Assembly (NCBI RefSeq): GCF_005503535.1
Contig: NZ_SCNN01000009.1
Span: forward strand, 124,001 to 188,000
Source of the DNA: Mesorhizobium comanense
GTDB lineage: Bacteria; Pseudomonadota; Alphaproteobacteria; Rhizobiales; Rhizobiaceae
Direction: 5' to 3'
DNA length: 64,000 nucleotides
The notes below the pieces were generated by a model that saw only the letters and a program-made list of their open reading frames with translations, was not told where the DNA came from and made no database searches. Made by a program: the position numbers and the translations under genes. Positions 51,949-61,559 of this stretch are shown here, one piece after another. Every line of letters starts with the position of its first letter. The first letter of the stretch is position 1.

Positions 51949-53469
51949 TCAAAAAGTCTGGTTGTAGGCACCGACCTCCGGGCTGCGGCGCAGCACGGTA
52001 TCGACCGCCTCGAACATCTGCCGGCGCCGCTCCGATGAGACCGGAGACTCCACCACCACGACCAGTTCCGGCTTGTTGGAGGAGGCCCGCACGAGTCCCC
52101 ATGTGCCGTCCTCGGCGACGACACGGACGCCGTTTACGGTGACAAGTGAGGCTATTTTCTGACCGGCGAAATCAGCGTTCTCCCGCTGCATGGCTTGAAA
52201 ATCGGCAACGACGCGCTCGACCACGCCGTACTTCACATCATCGGCGCAGTGCGGCGACATGGTCGGGGTGCCATAGGTGAGCGGCAGCGCGCGGTAGAGA
52301 TCGGCCATCGACCTCCCGGGATTGCGATCGAGCATCTGGCAGATGGCAATCGCGGTGATCAGCCCGTCGTCATAGCCGCGCCCGATGGGCGGGTTGAAGA
52401 AGAAGTGGCCCGACTTTTCGAAACCCGCGACGGCGCCGAGTTCGGCAACGCGGCGCTTGATGTAGGAGTGGCCGGTCTTCCAGTAGTCGGTAACGGCGCC
52501 GTTGGTCCGGAGCACGTGGTCGGTGTTGAAAAGCCCGGTCGACTTGACGTCGACGACGAAGCGGGAACCGGGATGCTGGCCGGAGATATCGCGGGCCAGC
52601 ATCACCCCGACCTTGTCGGCAAAGATCTCGTCGCCTTCGTTGTCGACGACGCCGCAACGGTCGCCATCGCCGTCGAAGCCGAGGCCGATATCGGCGCCTG
52701 TCTCCAACACCTTGTCCCTGATGGCATGCAGCATCTGCATGTCTTCGGGGTTGGGATTGTAGCGCGGAAAGGTGTGATCGAGTTCGACGTCGAGCGGAAT
52801 CACCTCGCAGCCTATGCGCTGCAACGCTTCCGGGGCAAAGGCACCCGCGGTGCCATTGCCGCAGGCGGCGACTACCTTGAGTTTTCGCGTTACGCGCTTG
52901 CCGCCGGTCAGATCGTCGAGATACGTGGCGCGAAAATCCTCGACGAAATCGTAGGAGCCGCCACCTGTGAGGTCGAAGTCGCCCGCGAGCACGATCGCCT
53001 TCAGCGCGCTCATCTCCTCAGGTCCGAAGGTGAGCGGCCGCGCCGCCCCCATCTTGACGCCGGTCCAGCCATTCTCGTTGTGCGAGGCGGTGACCATGGC
53101 GACCGAGGGCGTGTCCAGGGCAAACTGGGCAAAATAGGCCATGGGCGACAAGGCAAGGCCAATGTCCTTCACCCGCGCGCCGGCCGCCATCAGGCCCGAA
53201 ACCAGCGCAAGCTTTATCGACAGCGAGTAGGACCGGAAGTCGTGCCCGGTGACGATATCCGGTCCGGCGCCAAGGCGGCGGATCAGCGTGCCGAGTCCCA
53301 TGCCGAGCGCCTGAACGCCGATCAGGTTGAGTTCCGGCGGCAACGCAGAGCCCGGATGCCCGAACCACCAGCGCGCGTCATATTCACGAAACCCCGACGG
53401 CTTGATCAGCGCCGAGGTTTCGAATTCGAAACTGTTTGGCCGGGCGTCGCCAGTGATGCGCAGGGGCAA
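51949..53469 (-). CDS. phosphomannomutase/phosphoglucomutase
   Basis: A 506-residue alpha-D-phosphohexomutase. Four domains are recognisable: the phosphoserine loop TASHNENGW (Ser129), the metal loop FDGDGDRCG (Asp266, Asp268, Asp270), the sugar loop with GFEKSGHFF, and the C-terminal phosphate-binding LVRASSNKPE. It interconverts mannose-6-phosphate and mannose-1-phosphate, and often the glucose pair. It sits directly upstream of the guanylyltransferase-AGE fusion, so together they supply GDP-mannose for surface polysaccharide, with fucose-type sugars also possible. Confidence 0.93.
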   Translation of the reverse strand: MPLRITGDARPNSFEFETSALIKPSGFREYDARWWFGHPGSALPPELNLIGVQALGMGLGTLIRRLGAGPDIVTGHDFRSYSLSIKLALVSGLMAAGARVKDIGLALSPMAYFAQFALDTPSVAMVTASHNENGWTGVKMGAARPLTFGPEEMSALKAIVLAGDFDLTGGGSYDFVEDFRATYLDDLTGGKRVTRKLKVVAACGNGTAGAFAPEALQRIGCEVIPLDVELDHTFPRYNPNPEDMQMLHAIRDKVLETGADIGLGFDGDGDRCGVVDNEGDEIFADKVGVMLARDISGQHPGSRFVVDVKSTGLFNTDHVLRTNGAVTDYWKTGHSYIKRRVAELGAVAGFEKSGHFFFNPPIGRGYDDGLITAIAICQMLDRNPGRSMADLYRALPLTYGTPTMSPHCADDVKYGVVERVVADFQAMQRENADFAGQKIASLVTVNGVRVVAEDGTWGLVRASSNKPELVVVVESPVSSERRRQMFEAVDTVLRRSPEVGAYNQTF

Positions 53470-53667
53470 TGGTTGAAACTCCAGGGGCCGAAATGCCGAT
53501 TTATCAGTGTCTTGGCTATGAGATAAGCCTTTAAGTCCATCTTTATCCGGTGGTTCGGCCGCATGCCATCCGGTGAAGTTTCGGGAAAGCAGGGAAATGC
53601 GACAGAAGTGCTGCCATTGGCGCTTGCAGGATCGAAAAGCGGCGGCTATAAGCCCGCGGTCTGGTCA
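53470..53667. other. spacer between the phosphomannomutase gene and tRNA-Pro
   Basis: About 200 bp without a gene. It should hold the promoters of the GDP-mannose operon (minus strand) and of the tRNA (plus strand). No exact promoter or operator was recognised. Confidence 0.4.
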
Positions 53668-53744
53668 CGGAGTGTAGCGCAGTCTGGTAGCGCACCTCGT
53701 TCGGGACGAGGGGGTCGCAGGTTCAAATCCTGCCACTCCGACCA
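53668..53744 (+). tRNA. tRNA-Pro (anticodon CGG)
   Basis: A 77-nt tRNA. The acceptor stem CGGAGTG (53668-53674) pairs with CACTCCG (53734-53740), then the discriminator A and an encoded CCA. The anticodon arm is CCTCG-TTCGGGA-CGAGG, giving anticodon CGG, which reads proline CCG codons. The D arm has GCGCAGTCTGGTAGCGC and the T arm GCAGG-TTCAAAT-CCTGC. No integrase gene follows, so there is no sign that the 3' end is an attachment site in use. Confidence 0.96.
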
Positions 53745-53781
53745 GAAAAAACAGATACTTAGTTTTCTGTTGCTCCCGATA

Positions 53782-53804
53782 CCCCACAGATTTCCCCACA
53801 GATT
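53782..53804. repeat. tandem CCCCACAGATT repeat
   Basis: CCCCACAGATT occurs twice, at 53782-53792 and 53794-53804, in the non-coding DNA past the tRNA gene. It may be chance or a remnant of an inserted element; no gene is recognisable nearby. Confidence 0.4.
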
Positions 53805-53948
53805 GGCGGCGCTTTCTAGCCGCGATTAAAGCGTGGGCCTATGACGTTCCTGCTCGACACCGGCCGTAAATTTTGACGAAATGGCCATCGGCACCAGATA
53901 GTTCGATGGACATGATGGGGATTGTCAAAACGTGAGCCTGGTGCGGAC

Positions 53949-54293
53949 ATGAATTTGATCTCAACAACGGCTTCGATACCGGCTCTTGTGATTGCGGTGC
54001 TCGTCATCTCCGGCTGTTCGTCGATCGGTGGCACGACCGATTCGGCGAAATACGACGCGATGAGCTGCACCGACCTCAACAGCGCGCTGGGCGAAAATGC
54101 CGGCGAAATCTCGCAGACCGCGATCAGCCGAGGCAAGGTCGCCAACACCAGCGTGCCGCGCTGGCTGCTCGGCGGATCGAAGGTCAAGACGGCCGTCGCC
54201 AACCGCGAGACGGCCAGGATAGACCGGTTGAAGCAGCAGCAGGACGCTCTTCTAGCTGCAAGGGCGCGCAAATGCCCGAAATCGGCAGGCTGA
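53949..54293 (+). CDS. small putative lipoprotein
   Basis: A 114-residue protein, start at MNLISTTASIP. The signal peptide ends in a lipobox VISGC, so the mature protein is probably lipid-anchored at that Cys. The mature region is polar with a helical end (TARIDRLKQQQDALLAARARKC) ending in a second cysteine. No family recognised. It lies alone between the tRNA and the exported transglutaminase-like protein. Confidence 0.7.
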   Translation: MNLISTTASIPALVIAVLVISGCSSIGGTTDSAKYDAMSCTDLNSALGENAGEISQTAISRGKVANTSVPRWLLGGSKVKTAVANRETARIDRLKQQQDALLAARARKCPKSAG

Positions 54294-54360
54294 GCGATTA
54301 CGCCCCGGCCCGTCGGTCGCGGCATCTCCGATGGTTCCTATATCCTCGGGGAGAGTTGAC

Positions 54361-54392
54361 GCCGCTCCCGTCTCCCATTTGGGAGAGGCGGC
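54361..54392. repeat. rhizobial intergenic palindrome
   Basis: TCTCCCA (54371-54377) and TGGGAGA (54380-54386) form a perfect 7-bp stem, extended by GCCGC (54361-54365) and GCGGC (54388-54392). It is of the same sequence type as the element at 6264-6283. It may end the lipoprotein transcript. Confidence 0.5.
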
Positions 54393-54471
54393 AGCGGTCA
54401 GAGGGCGCTAGAATGGCATCCTTCGCCGGCATCCATGCGGCGCATTTCCATTGCCGTCGTTCGAGGTCCAG

Positions 54472-55776
54472 ATGCATTCGAGATGCGGTCTTTGCAGCCC
54501 AGCGCCGACGCGCCGAACTTTCCTCACCGCCTTTGGGTTGGGCGCCATTTGTGCATCGACGAAATTTGCCTGTGCGGCGGCCGGCTCGCCGCCGGATCTC
54601 ACACGCGAACTGAGCCGGCGCCCCCGGATTGCAAGCGCCATCAGCTGGTTTGCCCCCGCCGCGGCCAATCAGCTCGTCTATGCACAATGGCCCACCGCCT
54701 GGAAACACGAACTCAAGCAGTTTCATGATCTGCTTTGGGCGGGGCAGCCGCTCCCCCTCACCGATCCGCCCCCCAATCAGAGCGATCCCTCGGTGAACGA
54801 GACCCTGCTCAGCACGGAAGACGCGCGGCATCTGTTCCTGGCGCTGGTGGCGCAAAGTCTTGTCGTCGAAATCGGCCAGCGCGTGCCTTGGTCGATCGGG
54901 CAGGACAATGATGCAAGCTTCGCCGCGCTTTTTTCACCGGCGGAAATGTTCGTTTTCGACCGCCGCAGCGGACTTTACCGGGTGAATTGGGCAGGTATTG
55001 CGGCCCCTCCGGATGTCGCGTATCATTTTCTGCGCACCCAGGCGCTCATTGGCCCGACCCGTCGGGCAACGATTGAACGACTGCTGCAGTGGTGCACGGC
55101 GCGGCTCGTGCACTTCACCGGCGACACGTCGAATGCAAATCTGGAACGGCAATGGCAGTACTATGGAGAACCGCCAATGTCGCGCATCATTTCAGGCACG
55201 GTCGCCGCCGGCCGCAACGACCCGCCGCACCACATCACGGCAGGCTGCTGGGGAACGGCGGCCTTTCTCGCTGCGATGCTGCGCGTCGTCAATGTTCCCG
55301 TGGCGAGGGAGGTCGTCTACCAGGACCCCGGTTCGCGGAAGAAGGCGCACGCGACGCCGCATTTCCTCAGCGAAGACCTTTATCTCAGCCACGCCGACGA
55401 TCCCTACAATCTGCTCGTCCGGCTCAGACCATCGCGGACCGCCAGCCAGATTCTGATCGGCCGCGACCGCTTCGATCAATGGTTCCGGAGCGGCGGTATG
55501 GCCGACAATGTCGGAAGGCAACCCTTTGAGCTGGCCCTTGCCGATCCACCGATCGGCTTGTTGAAGGACTATGTCGACGATATCGCCAAAGGCACCGCGA
55601 AGACCGGGCAAATCTGGCAGAACTACAGCCGCTACTATTCCGCGACGGAGTTGGAGAAGACCGGGCTTTGGTCCCGTCTGGAGCAGAGGACGGCCGCCCT
55701 TGGCGGGCCCGATGCCGTCAAGAAAGAATACAGGGCCGCGTTCGACGCCCTGCAGAAGAGCCTTTCCGAGCCTTAG
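54472..55776 (+). CDS. Tat-exported protein with transglutaminase-like Cys/His/Asp arrangement
   Basis: A 434-residue protein. The start is the ATG of MHSRCGLC with GAGG 5-8 nt upstream. The Tat leader (TRRTFLTAFGLGA, residues 13-25) is followed by a helical region (45-240). The stretch TAGCWGTAAFLAAMLRVV puts Cys259 before a long helix, then AHATPHFLSED gives His293 or His297 and SHADDPYN gives Asp309/Asp310. This Cys-His-Asp order and spacing resembles papain-like transglutaminase-fold cysteine enzymes. No family is recognised for the rest, so the catalytic reading is an inference. It has its own upstream region and no operon partners. Confidence 0.6.
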   Translation: MHSRCGLCSPAPTRRTFLTAFGLGAICASTKFACAAAGSPPDLTRELSRRPRIASAISWFAPAAANQLVYAQWPTAWKHELKQFHDLLWAGQPLPLTDPPPNQSDPSVNETLLSTEDARHLFLALVAQSLVVEIGQRVPWSIGQDNDASFAALFSPAEMFVFDRRSGLYRVNWAGIAAPPDVAYHFLRTQALIGPTRRATIERLLQWCTARLVHFTGDTSNANLERQWQYYGEPPMSRIISGTVAAGRNDPPHHITAGCWGTAAFLAAMLRVVNVPVAREVVYQDPGSRKKAHATPHFLSEDLYLSHADDPYNLLVRLRPSRTASQILIGRDRFDQWFRSGGMADNVGRQPFELALADPPIGLLKDYVDDIAKGTAKTGQIWQNYSRYYSATELEKTGLWSRLEQRTAALGGPDAVKKEYRAAFDALQKSLSEP

Positions 55777-55842
55777 CGACGGCATGCGGCGAAACAGCCG
55801 CTCCGCTCACGCGCGATTTGCGATTTGCTCGACCGGGCAGCC

Positions 55843-57462
55843 TCAGGCACTCAACCGAAAGCGCGTCACATCGATCGCCGCGTTCATCAGCGTCTGGGTG
55901 TAAGGCGCCTGGGGATTGCTGAAGATCGCCTCCGTCGGCCCCTCCTCCACGATCTTGCCCTGCTTCATGACGATGATGTAATCCGCCATTGCGCGCACGA
56001 CGGCAAGGTCGTGGCTGATGAAGAGATAGGACAGTTCGTGGTCGGCCTGCAGCTTGCGCAGCAGTTCGACGATCTGTTTTTGCACGGAACGGTCCAGCGC
56101 CGAGGTCGGCTCGTCCAGCACCACCATTTTGGGTTTCAGGATCATGGCGCGGGCGATGGCGATGCGCTGCCTCTGGCCGCCCGAGAATTCATGCGGATAA
56201 CGGTTGCGCGCGTTCGGGTCGAGACCGACTTCGCGCAGGGCTTCGACCGCGCGCTGGTCGCGCTGCTTGCCGGAGAGGTTAGGTTCGTGAACCAGAAGCC
56301 CCTCGGTGATCACCTGGCCGACCGTCATGCGCGGCGACAGCGAGCCGAACGGATCCTGGAACACCAGCTGCATCTGGCGCCGCAGCGGCCGCATCGCCTG
56401 CCGGTCGGCGGTGGAAATATCGCGGTCGCCGAAACGGATGAGCCCGTCGCTTGGCAGCAGCCGCAGCAGAGCGCGACCGAGCGTCGACTTGCCGGAGCCG
56501 GATTCGCCGACAATGCCGATTGTCTGGTTGCGCTGCAGCCTGATCGAAATGTGATCGACGGCCCGCAGCATCAGCGGTTCGCCGGCCAGAAAACCGCCGC
56601 CGATCTTGAATGTGACTTCCACATCCCTGCCCTCGAGCACGACGGGCGCGTTCGCGGGAGGCGGCGCCTTGGTTCCCGTCGGTTCGGCCGCCAGCAGCAT
56701 CCTGGTGTAGGCATGCTGCGGGTTGGCGAAGATCGCCTCGGCCTCGCCCTCCTCGACGACCTCGCCCTGGCGCATCACATAGACCCGGTCGGCGAAGCGG
56801 CGGACGATGCCGAGGTCATGGGTGATGAAGACGATCGCCATGCCGAGTTTGCGCTGCAATTCGGCGAGCAGCATCAGGATCTGCGCCTGGATGGTCACAT
56901 CGAGCGCCGTCGTCGGCTCGTCGGCGATCAGGATGTCGGGATCGTTGGCGAGCGCCATGGCGATCATGACGCGCTGGCGCTGGCCGCCCGACATTTCATG
57001 CGGGTAGGATTTCATCCGCCGTTCCGGATCGGGAATATGGACCAGCCGCAGCAGCTTGAGCGCTTCCTCGCGTGCCTCGGCGGCGTTCAGGCCCCGGTGC
57101 CTGCGGATCGGCTCGATCAACTGGTTGCCGATCGAATAGAGCGGGTCGAGCGAGGTCATCGGCTCCTGGAAGATCATGCTGATCTTGCGGCCCCGGACCT
57201 TGTTCAGCTCCGATTTGCTGAGGGTCAGGAGGTTGCGGCCACGATAGTCGACATGGCCCGACGCCTCGCCGTTGCTGGCCAGCAAACTCATCGCCGCCAT
57301 CATCGTCTGGCTCTTGCCGGAACCTGACTCACCGACCACGGCGACGGTTTCACCCGCATTGACATGAATGTTGATGCCCTTCACCGCCTCGACGGAGCCG
57401 TCGAGCGTGCGGAAGCGGACACGCAGGTCCTTGACGTCGAGGATCGTTTCGGGAGGAGCCAT
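55843..57462 (-). CDS. peptide ABC transporter ATPase with two nucleotide-binding domains
   Basis: A 539-residue fused ATPase (DppD-DppF-like, YejF type). Domain 1: Walker A GESGSGKS (44-51), signature MSGGQRQR and [10 protein letters not shown]. Domain 2: second Walker [10 protein letters not shown] (near 315), signature [17 protein letters not shown]. Each domain ends with the oligopeptide-transporter extension ([12 protein letters not shown] in the first, [11 protein letters not shown] in the second). It is last in the operon, 1 bp after the permease gene, and powers oligopeptide uptake. Confidence 0.93.
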   Translation of the reverse strand: MAPPETILDVKDLRVRFRTLDGSVEAVKGINIHVNAGETVAVVGESGSGKSQTMMAAMSLLASNGEASGHVDYRGRNLLTLSKSELNKVRGRKISMIFQEPMTSLDPLYSIGNQLIEPIRRHRGLNAAEAREEALKLLRLVHIPDPERRMKSYPHEMSGGQRQRVMIAMALANDPDILIADEPTTALDVTIQAQILMLLAELQRKLGMAIVFITHDLGIVRRFADRVYVMRQGEVVEEGEAEAIFANPQHAYTRMLLAAEPTGTKAPPPANAPVVLEGRDVEVTFKIGGGFLAGEPLMLRAVDHISIRLQRNQTIGIVGESGSGKSTLGRALLRLLPSDGLIRFGDRDISTADRQAMRPLRRQMQLVFQDPFGSLSPRMTVGQVITEGLLVHEPNLSGKQRDQRAVEALREVGLDPNARNRYPHEFSGGQRQRIAIARAMILKPKMVVLDEPTSALDRSVQKQIVELLRKLQADHELSYLFISHDLAVVRAMADYIIVMKQGKIVEEGPTEAIFSNPQAPYTQTLMNAAIDVTRFRLSA

Positions 57463-57463
57463 T

Positions 57464-58585
57464 TCAACGATCCTTCGGGTCGAGCGCGTCCCGCAGGCCG
57501 TCGCCGACGAAATTCAGGGCAAACAGCGTCGAGACGAGGAAGAAGGCGGGAAACAGGAGCAGCCAGTTGGCGGTGCCGATGTTCTTGGCGCCGACCGAGA
57601 TTAGCACGCCCCAGCTGGTCATCGGTTCCTGCACGCCGAGGCCGAGGAACGACAGGAAGCTTTCCAGGATGATGACCTGCGGCACCAGCAGCGTCATGTA
57701 GATCACCACCGGGCCGAGCAGGTTGGGGATGACATGACGCAGCAGGATGCCGCGCTGGCCGACGCCCATGGCTTCGGCCGCCTGAACATATTCCTGGCGG
57801 CGGATCGACAGCGCCTGGCCGCGCACGATGCGGGCCATGTCGAGCCACAGCACGGCGCCGACCGCCAGGAACATCAGCACGAAGTTGCGACCGAAGAACA
57901 CCACCAGCATGATGACGAAGAAAATGAACGGCAGGGAATAGAGCACGTCGACGATGCGCATCATCACCTCGTCGACCTTGCCGCCGGCAAAACCGGCGGC
58001 GGCGCCGTAGATCACGCCGATCGCCACCGCCACCACACCGGCGAGCAGGCCGATCGCCAACGATATGCGTCCGGCCATCAGCGTGCGCGAAAGAAGATCG
58101 CGGCCGGTATTGTCGGTGCCGAACAGAAAATACTGCTGCTTGACCGATGTGCTCATCGTCACTTCGAGCCCGTCGGGCGATTTGCTCTCGATCTTGGTGT
58201 TGTCGAAGGCATCGGAACGGTCGAGATAGCGGATGTTGCGATCGTCGATCGGCTTGGTCGAGGTGACGGTTACAGTGACGCGCTCGCCATCCTGCTTCCA
58301 TTCCTTGATCTCGACTCGCATGCGCTTGACGGCGTCATTGAGAGCCGTCTCGATCATGTCGGCCTTGGGATAGGCCGTGAGGCTGGGCGGCGTGCGCACA
58401 TAGTCGCCATAGATGGTTGTGTACTGATGCGGCACGAACCAGGGCCCGAACACGCTGATGATGGCGATGAAAACCAGGTAATAAAGGCTGATCATGGCGG
58501 CGCGGTTGGCCTTGAGGCGCGCCCACGCATCGCCCCAGAGCGAGCGGCCGACAATGACGGGAGCCGTGGCTGCGATATCAGTCAT
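57464..58585 (-). CDS. peptide ABC transporter permease, OppC/DppC-like
   Basis: A 373-residue permease, longer than usual (about 300). The first membrane span (YYLVFIAIISVFGPWFV) is followed by an extra periplasmic region of about 80-90 residues (roughly 55-140, polar and charged) before the typical FLFGTDNTGRDLLSR start of the transport domain. The EAA loop (AAEAMGVGQRGILLRHVIPN) is near 265-285. It is the second permease of the oligopeptide importer, 9 bp after the OppB-like gene. Confidence 0.9.
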   Translation of the reverse strand: MTDIAATAPVIVGRSLWGDAWARLKANRAAMISLYYLVFIAIISVFGPWFVPHQYTTIYGDYVRTPPSLTAYPKADMIETALNDAVKRMRVEIKEWKQDGERVTVTVTSTKPIDDRNIRYLDRSDAFDNTKIESKSPDGLEVTMSTSVKQQYFLFGTDNTGRDLLSRTLMAGRISLAIGLLAGVVAVAIGVIYGAAAGFAGGKVDEVMMRIVDVLYSLPFIFFVIMLVVFFGRNFVLMFLAVGAVLWLDMARIVRGQALSIRRQEYVQAAEAMGVGQRGILLRHVIPNLLGPVVIYMTLLVPQVIILESFLSFLGLGVQEPMTSWGVLISVGAKNIGTANWLLLFPAFFLVSTLFALNFVGDGLRDALDPKDR

Positions 58586-58594
58586 AGCGCACCC

Positions 58595-59518
58595 TCAATC
58601 ATAGCGAACTCTGGGGTCGACGACCGCGTACATGACGTCGACGATCAGGTTGAAGACGATGGTGAAGATTGCGATCACAACCACCGTTCCCATCACCAGC
58701 GTATAGTCGCGGTTGAGAGCGGCATCGACGAAATAGCGGCCGACGCCGGGGATGGAGAAGATGGTCTCGACGATGACCGAACCGGTCAGCAGCGCCGCCG
58801 CCGCGGGACCGGTAAACGAGACAATCGGAAGGACGGCGCCGCGCAGGGCATGCTTGACCACCACCGACCAGTCGGAGAGGCCGAGCGCGCGCGCGGTGCG
58901 GATATGATGGGACCGCAGCGATTCGATCATCGACCCGCGCATCAGGCGGGCGACGATGGCGATCTGCGGCAGGGCAAGCGTCAGCACCGGGCCGACTTTG
59001 TTGATGAAGGCGCCGTCGCCCCAGCCGCCGATCGGCAGCAGCTTCCAGGTCAGCCCGAAGAGAAGCTGGATCACCGGGGCAATGACGAAGGTCGGGATGG
59101 TGCTGCCGGCCGTCGCCAGCGCGATCACCGTGTAATCGCCGAGTTTGTTCTGGTTGAGCGCGGCTATGGTGCCGAGCACGCTGCCGAGCAGCAACGCCAG
59201 GATCAGCGCCGAGGCACCGAGCTGGACCGATATCGGCAGGCCCTTGGCGAACAGTTCGGTGACGGTGAAGTCCGGCATATTGTAGCTCGGCCCGAAATTG
59301 CCGCGCAGGAGATTGCCGAGATAGTGCACATATTGCAGCCAGAGCGGGTCGTTGAGGCCAAACTGGGCCTCAAGGTTGGCCTTGATTTCCGGACTCAGGC
59401 CGCGCTCCTGGTTGAACGGACCGCCTGGTGCGACACGCATCAGGAAGAACGCCATCGTCACGATGACGAACAGCGTCGGGATGGCGGTCAAAAGCCGCCG
59501 GAATACATATCGCAGCAT
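58595..59518 (-). CDS. peptide ABC transporter permease, OppB/DppB-like
   Basis: A 307-residue permease. MLRYVFRRLLTAIPTLFVIVTMAFFL is the OppB-type N-terminus, then APGGPFNQERGLSPE and five further spans, with the docking loop TARALGLSDWSVVVKHALR near residue 205 and a VETIFSIPGVGRYFVDAAL ending. It pairs with the OppC-like permease and follows the binding protein gene by about 160 bp. Confidence 0.92.
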   Translation of the reverse strand: MLRYVFRRLLTAIPTLFVIVTMAFFLMRVAPGGPFNQERGLSPEIKANLEAQFGLNDPLWLQYVHYLGNLLRGNFGPSYNMPDFTVTELFAKGLPISVQLGASALILALLLGSVLGTIAALNQNKLGDYTVIALATAGSTIPTFVIAPVIQLLFGLTWKLLPIGGWGDGAFINKVGPVLTLALPQIAIVARLMRGSMIESLRSHHIRTARALGLSDWSVVVKHALRGAVLPIVSFTGPAAAALLTGSVIVETIFSIPGVGRYFVDAALNRDYTLVMGTVVVIAIFTIVFNLIVDVMYAVVDPRVRYD

Positions 59519-59681
59519 CGGTGCCCCGCTTGATCCGAAGCATCCGCGTCCGACAGGACGATCTTGCTCCAGCCTGCAAATCTTCGCACCGGGTTATCCG
59601 AAAATCGATTCCGCTTCCCGGGCCGATGCGACGGCAACCAATGCCGCCGCGCCTCGAAAGGCACGACGGCTTGGCCAGGGA

Positions 59682-61274
59682 TCAGTCCTTGCTGACGAAG
59701 CGGGACGGGTGAACGTCCATCACATTGTCGACGAAGCCGTGCAGCTTCGAGGACACGATGTCGTGGTAGCTATAGTAGAGGAGCGGAATCTGGCCGACAT
59801 CGTCAACCAGGATGCGTTCGGCCTCGGCGAGGTCCTTCATACGCTCTTCGGGCTTGCCGCCGGCGGCGGCCGCCTTGTCCATCGCGGCCTCATATGCCGG
59901 GCTGTTGTAGTTCGAATAATTGTTGCCGCTGGCCTTGCGCGAGATGCCGAGGAAGGTTTCCGGGTCCTTGTAGTCGGCGATCCAGGCGGCGCGGGCCACG
60001 TCATAATTACCCTTCTGCTCAAGGAAACCGTAATGGGTCTTGGTGTCGGTGTTGAGCAGGGTCACCTCGACGCCGAGCGGCTTCAACTGTTCCTGGATCG
60101 CCACGGCCATGTTCTTGTGGTTTTCCGAGGTGTTGTAGCGGATTTCCATCTTCAGCGGATGCTCGGGCGTATAGCCCAGTTTCTCCAGAACCTTCTTGGC
60201 CGCGTCCTCGCGATCGATCTGCGGCATATCGGCGAACTTGGCCATCGCCGGCGTGTAGCCCTCGATGCCGGGAGGCACCATCGAATAGCCGGGCAGCATC
60301 GAATTCTGCCAGACTTTCTCGGCAATGAAGTCGCGGTCGATCGCCATCGAGATGGCGTTGCGGAGCTCGGCATTGTCCCATGGCGCCTTGTCGGTCTTGA
60401 TCGCGTAGTAGTAGGTGCCGAGATATGGGCCAACATGGATCTGGTCGCCGAACTTGGTCTTAAGGTCGGCGAGCTGTTCGGTCGGGAGGTCGTCGTAGCT
60501 GTCGAGTTCACCAGCCTCGAAGCGCTTCATAGCCGATGAACGGTCCTCGGTCGGGATATAGTTGACGACGTCGAACTTGACGGTCGCGGCGTCCCAGAAT
60601 TTCGGGTTCTTGACCAGTTTCATGTGATCGTTGGGAACCCATTCGGCCAGCGTATAGGCGCCGTTCGAAACCAGCTTGCCCGGCTTGATCCAGTCGGCGC
60701 CAAGCTTCTCGATGGAGGCCTTGCTGACCGGGTAGGTCGCCTGATGGGTCAGCATCTCGAGGAAGTAAGGCGTCGGCGCCTTCAGCGTCACTTCGAGGGT
60801 GTTCGCGTCAATCGCCTTGACGCCCATGTCCTCGGGCTTGCCCTTCTTGGTGTTGACGTCCTCCGCGCCCTTCACCGGGTACAGCATCGAGGCATATTCG
60901 GCGCCGGTGGCCGGGTCTTCGAGCCGATGGAAAGCGTACACGAAATCGTCCGCCGTTACCGGGCTGCCGTCCGACCACATGCCATCCTTGCGCAGCTTGA
61001 AGGTATAGACCGTGCCGTCATCCGATACCGTCCAGCTTTCGGCGGCGCCCGGGATGAGATTCGCTTTCTCGTCCTGCATGACCAAGCCCTGGAACAGGTC
61101 GCGCAACACATTGGCTTCATAGACCGTCGAGGTCTTGTGCGGGTCCACCGATTCCGATTCCGCGGCCGTGCCCCTGTTGTAGACGCTCTCGGCAAAGGCT
61201 GGCGCCAGGAACGCGCCGGCGGCCAAGCTCATGGTCGTGGCGAACACCGTCGCCTTCAGCATGTTTTTCAGCAT
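59682..61274 (-). CDS. peptide ABC transporter substrate-binding protein, OppA-like
   Basis: A 530-residue periplasmic binding protein, start ATG of MLKNMLKATVFATTM with GGGAGAA upstream. The Sec signal is cleaved after AFA (residues near 28). The mature protein begins ESVYNRGTAAESESVDPHKTS, the usual OppA N-terminus, and shows SDGSPVTADDFVYAFHRLEDP and AISMAIDRDFIAEKVW, both family landmarks. It captures short peptides for the importer encoded downstream. It is first in the operon. Confidence 0.93.
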   Translation of the reverse strand: MLKNMLKATVFATTMSLAAGAFLAPAFAESVYNRGTAAESESVDPHKTSTVYEANVLRDLFQGLVMQDEKANLIPGAAESWTVSDDGTVYTFKLRKDGMWSDGSPVTADDFVYAFHRLEDPATGAEYASMLYPVKGAEDVNTKKGKPEDMGVKAIDANTLEVTLKAPTPYFLEMLTHQATYPVSKASIEKLGADWIKPGKLVSNGAYTLAEWVPNDHMKLVKNPKFWDAATVKFDVVNYIPTEDRSSAMKRFEAGELDSYDDLPTEQLADLKTKFGDQIHVGPYLGTYYYAIKTDKAPWDNAELRNAISMAIDRDFIAEKVWQNSMLPGYSMVPPGIEGYTPAMAKFADMPQIDREDAAKKVLEKLGYTPEHPLKMEIRYNTSENHKNMAVAIQEQLKPLGVEVTLLNTDTKTHYGFLEQKGNYDVARAAWIADYKDPETFLGISRKASGNNYSNYNSPAYEAAMDKAAAAGGKPEERMKDLAEAERILVDDVGQIPLLYYSYHDIVSSKLHGFVDNVMDVHPSRFVSKD

Positions 61275-61559
61275 GAAGTTCTCCCTGTCGGCGCTGCCGT
61301 CGGCGCGCCTTTTCATGGTTGACGCCCCGAAGCCGATGCCTGGCCCCTTTGAGCGCGCCGCCGGTTCCCTCCGGCAGCTGGTGGCAGGAGACTAGACAGG
61401 AGGTAAGCTCTTTTCAACCGAGTACTGAGTGACCCTAAGTCAATCCTCGCAACCGGAGAAGCAACCGCTAAATTAGAGCCACATTTTCAATTGTTCACAC
61501 CCACAGGTTGTACCCGGAGTTTTCGCTTTTTGCATGCGAAATTTGGCATGCTCGGCACC

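Noticed and set aside
53668..53830. tRNA-Pro as the attachment site of an integrated element
   Set aside because: No integrase, no second copy of the tRNA 3' end, and ordinary genes follow. Only the short CCCCACAGATT tandem is unusual.
57734..59533. 599-codon open frame opposite the oligopeptide permease genes
   Set aside because: Asp/His/Arg-rich shadow; the permeases on the other strand have clear membrane segments and docking loops.
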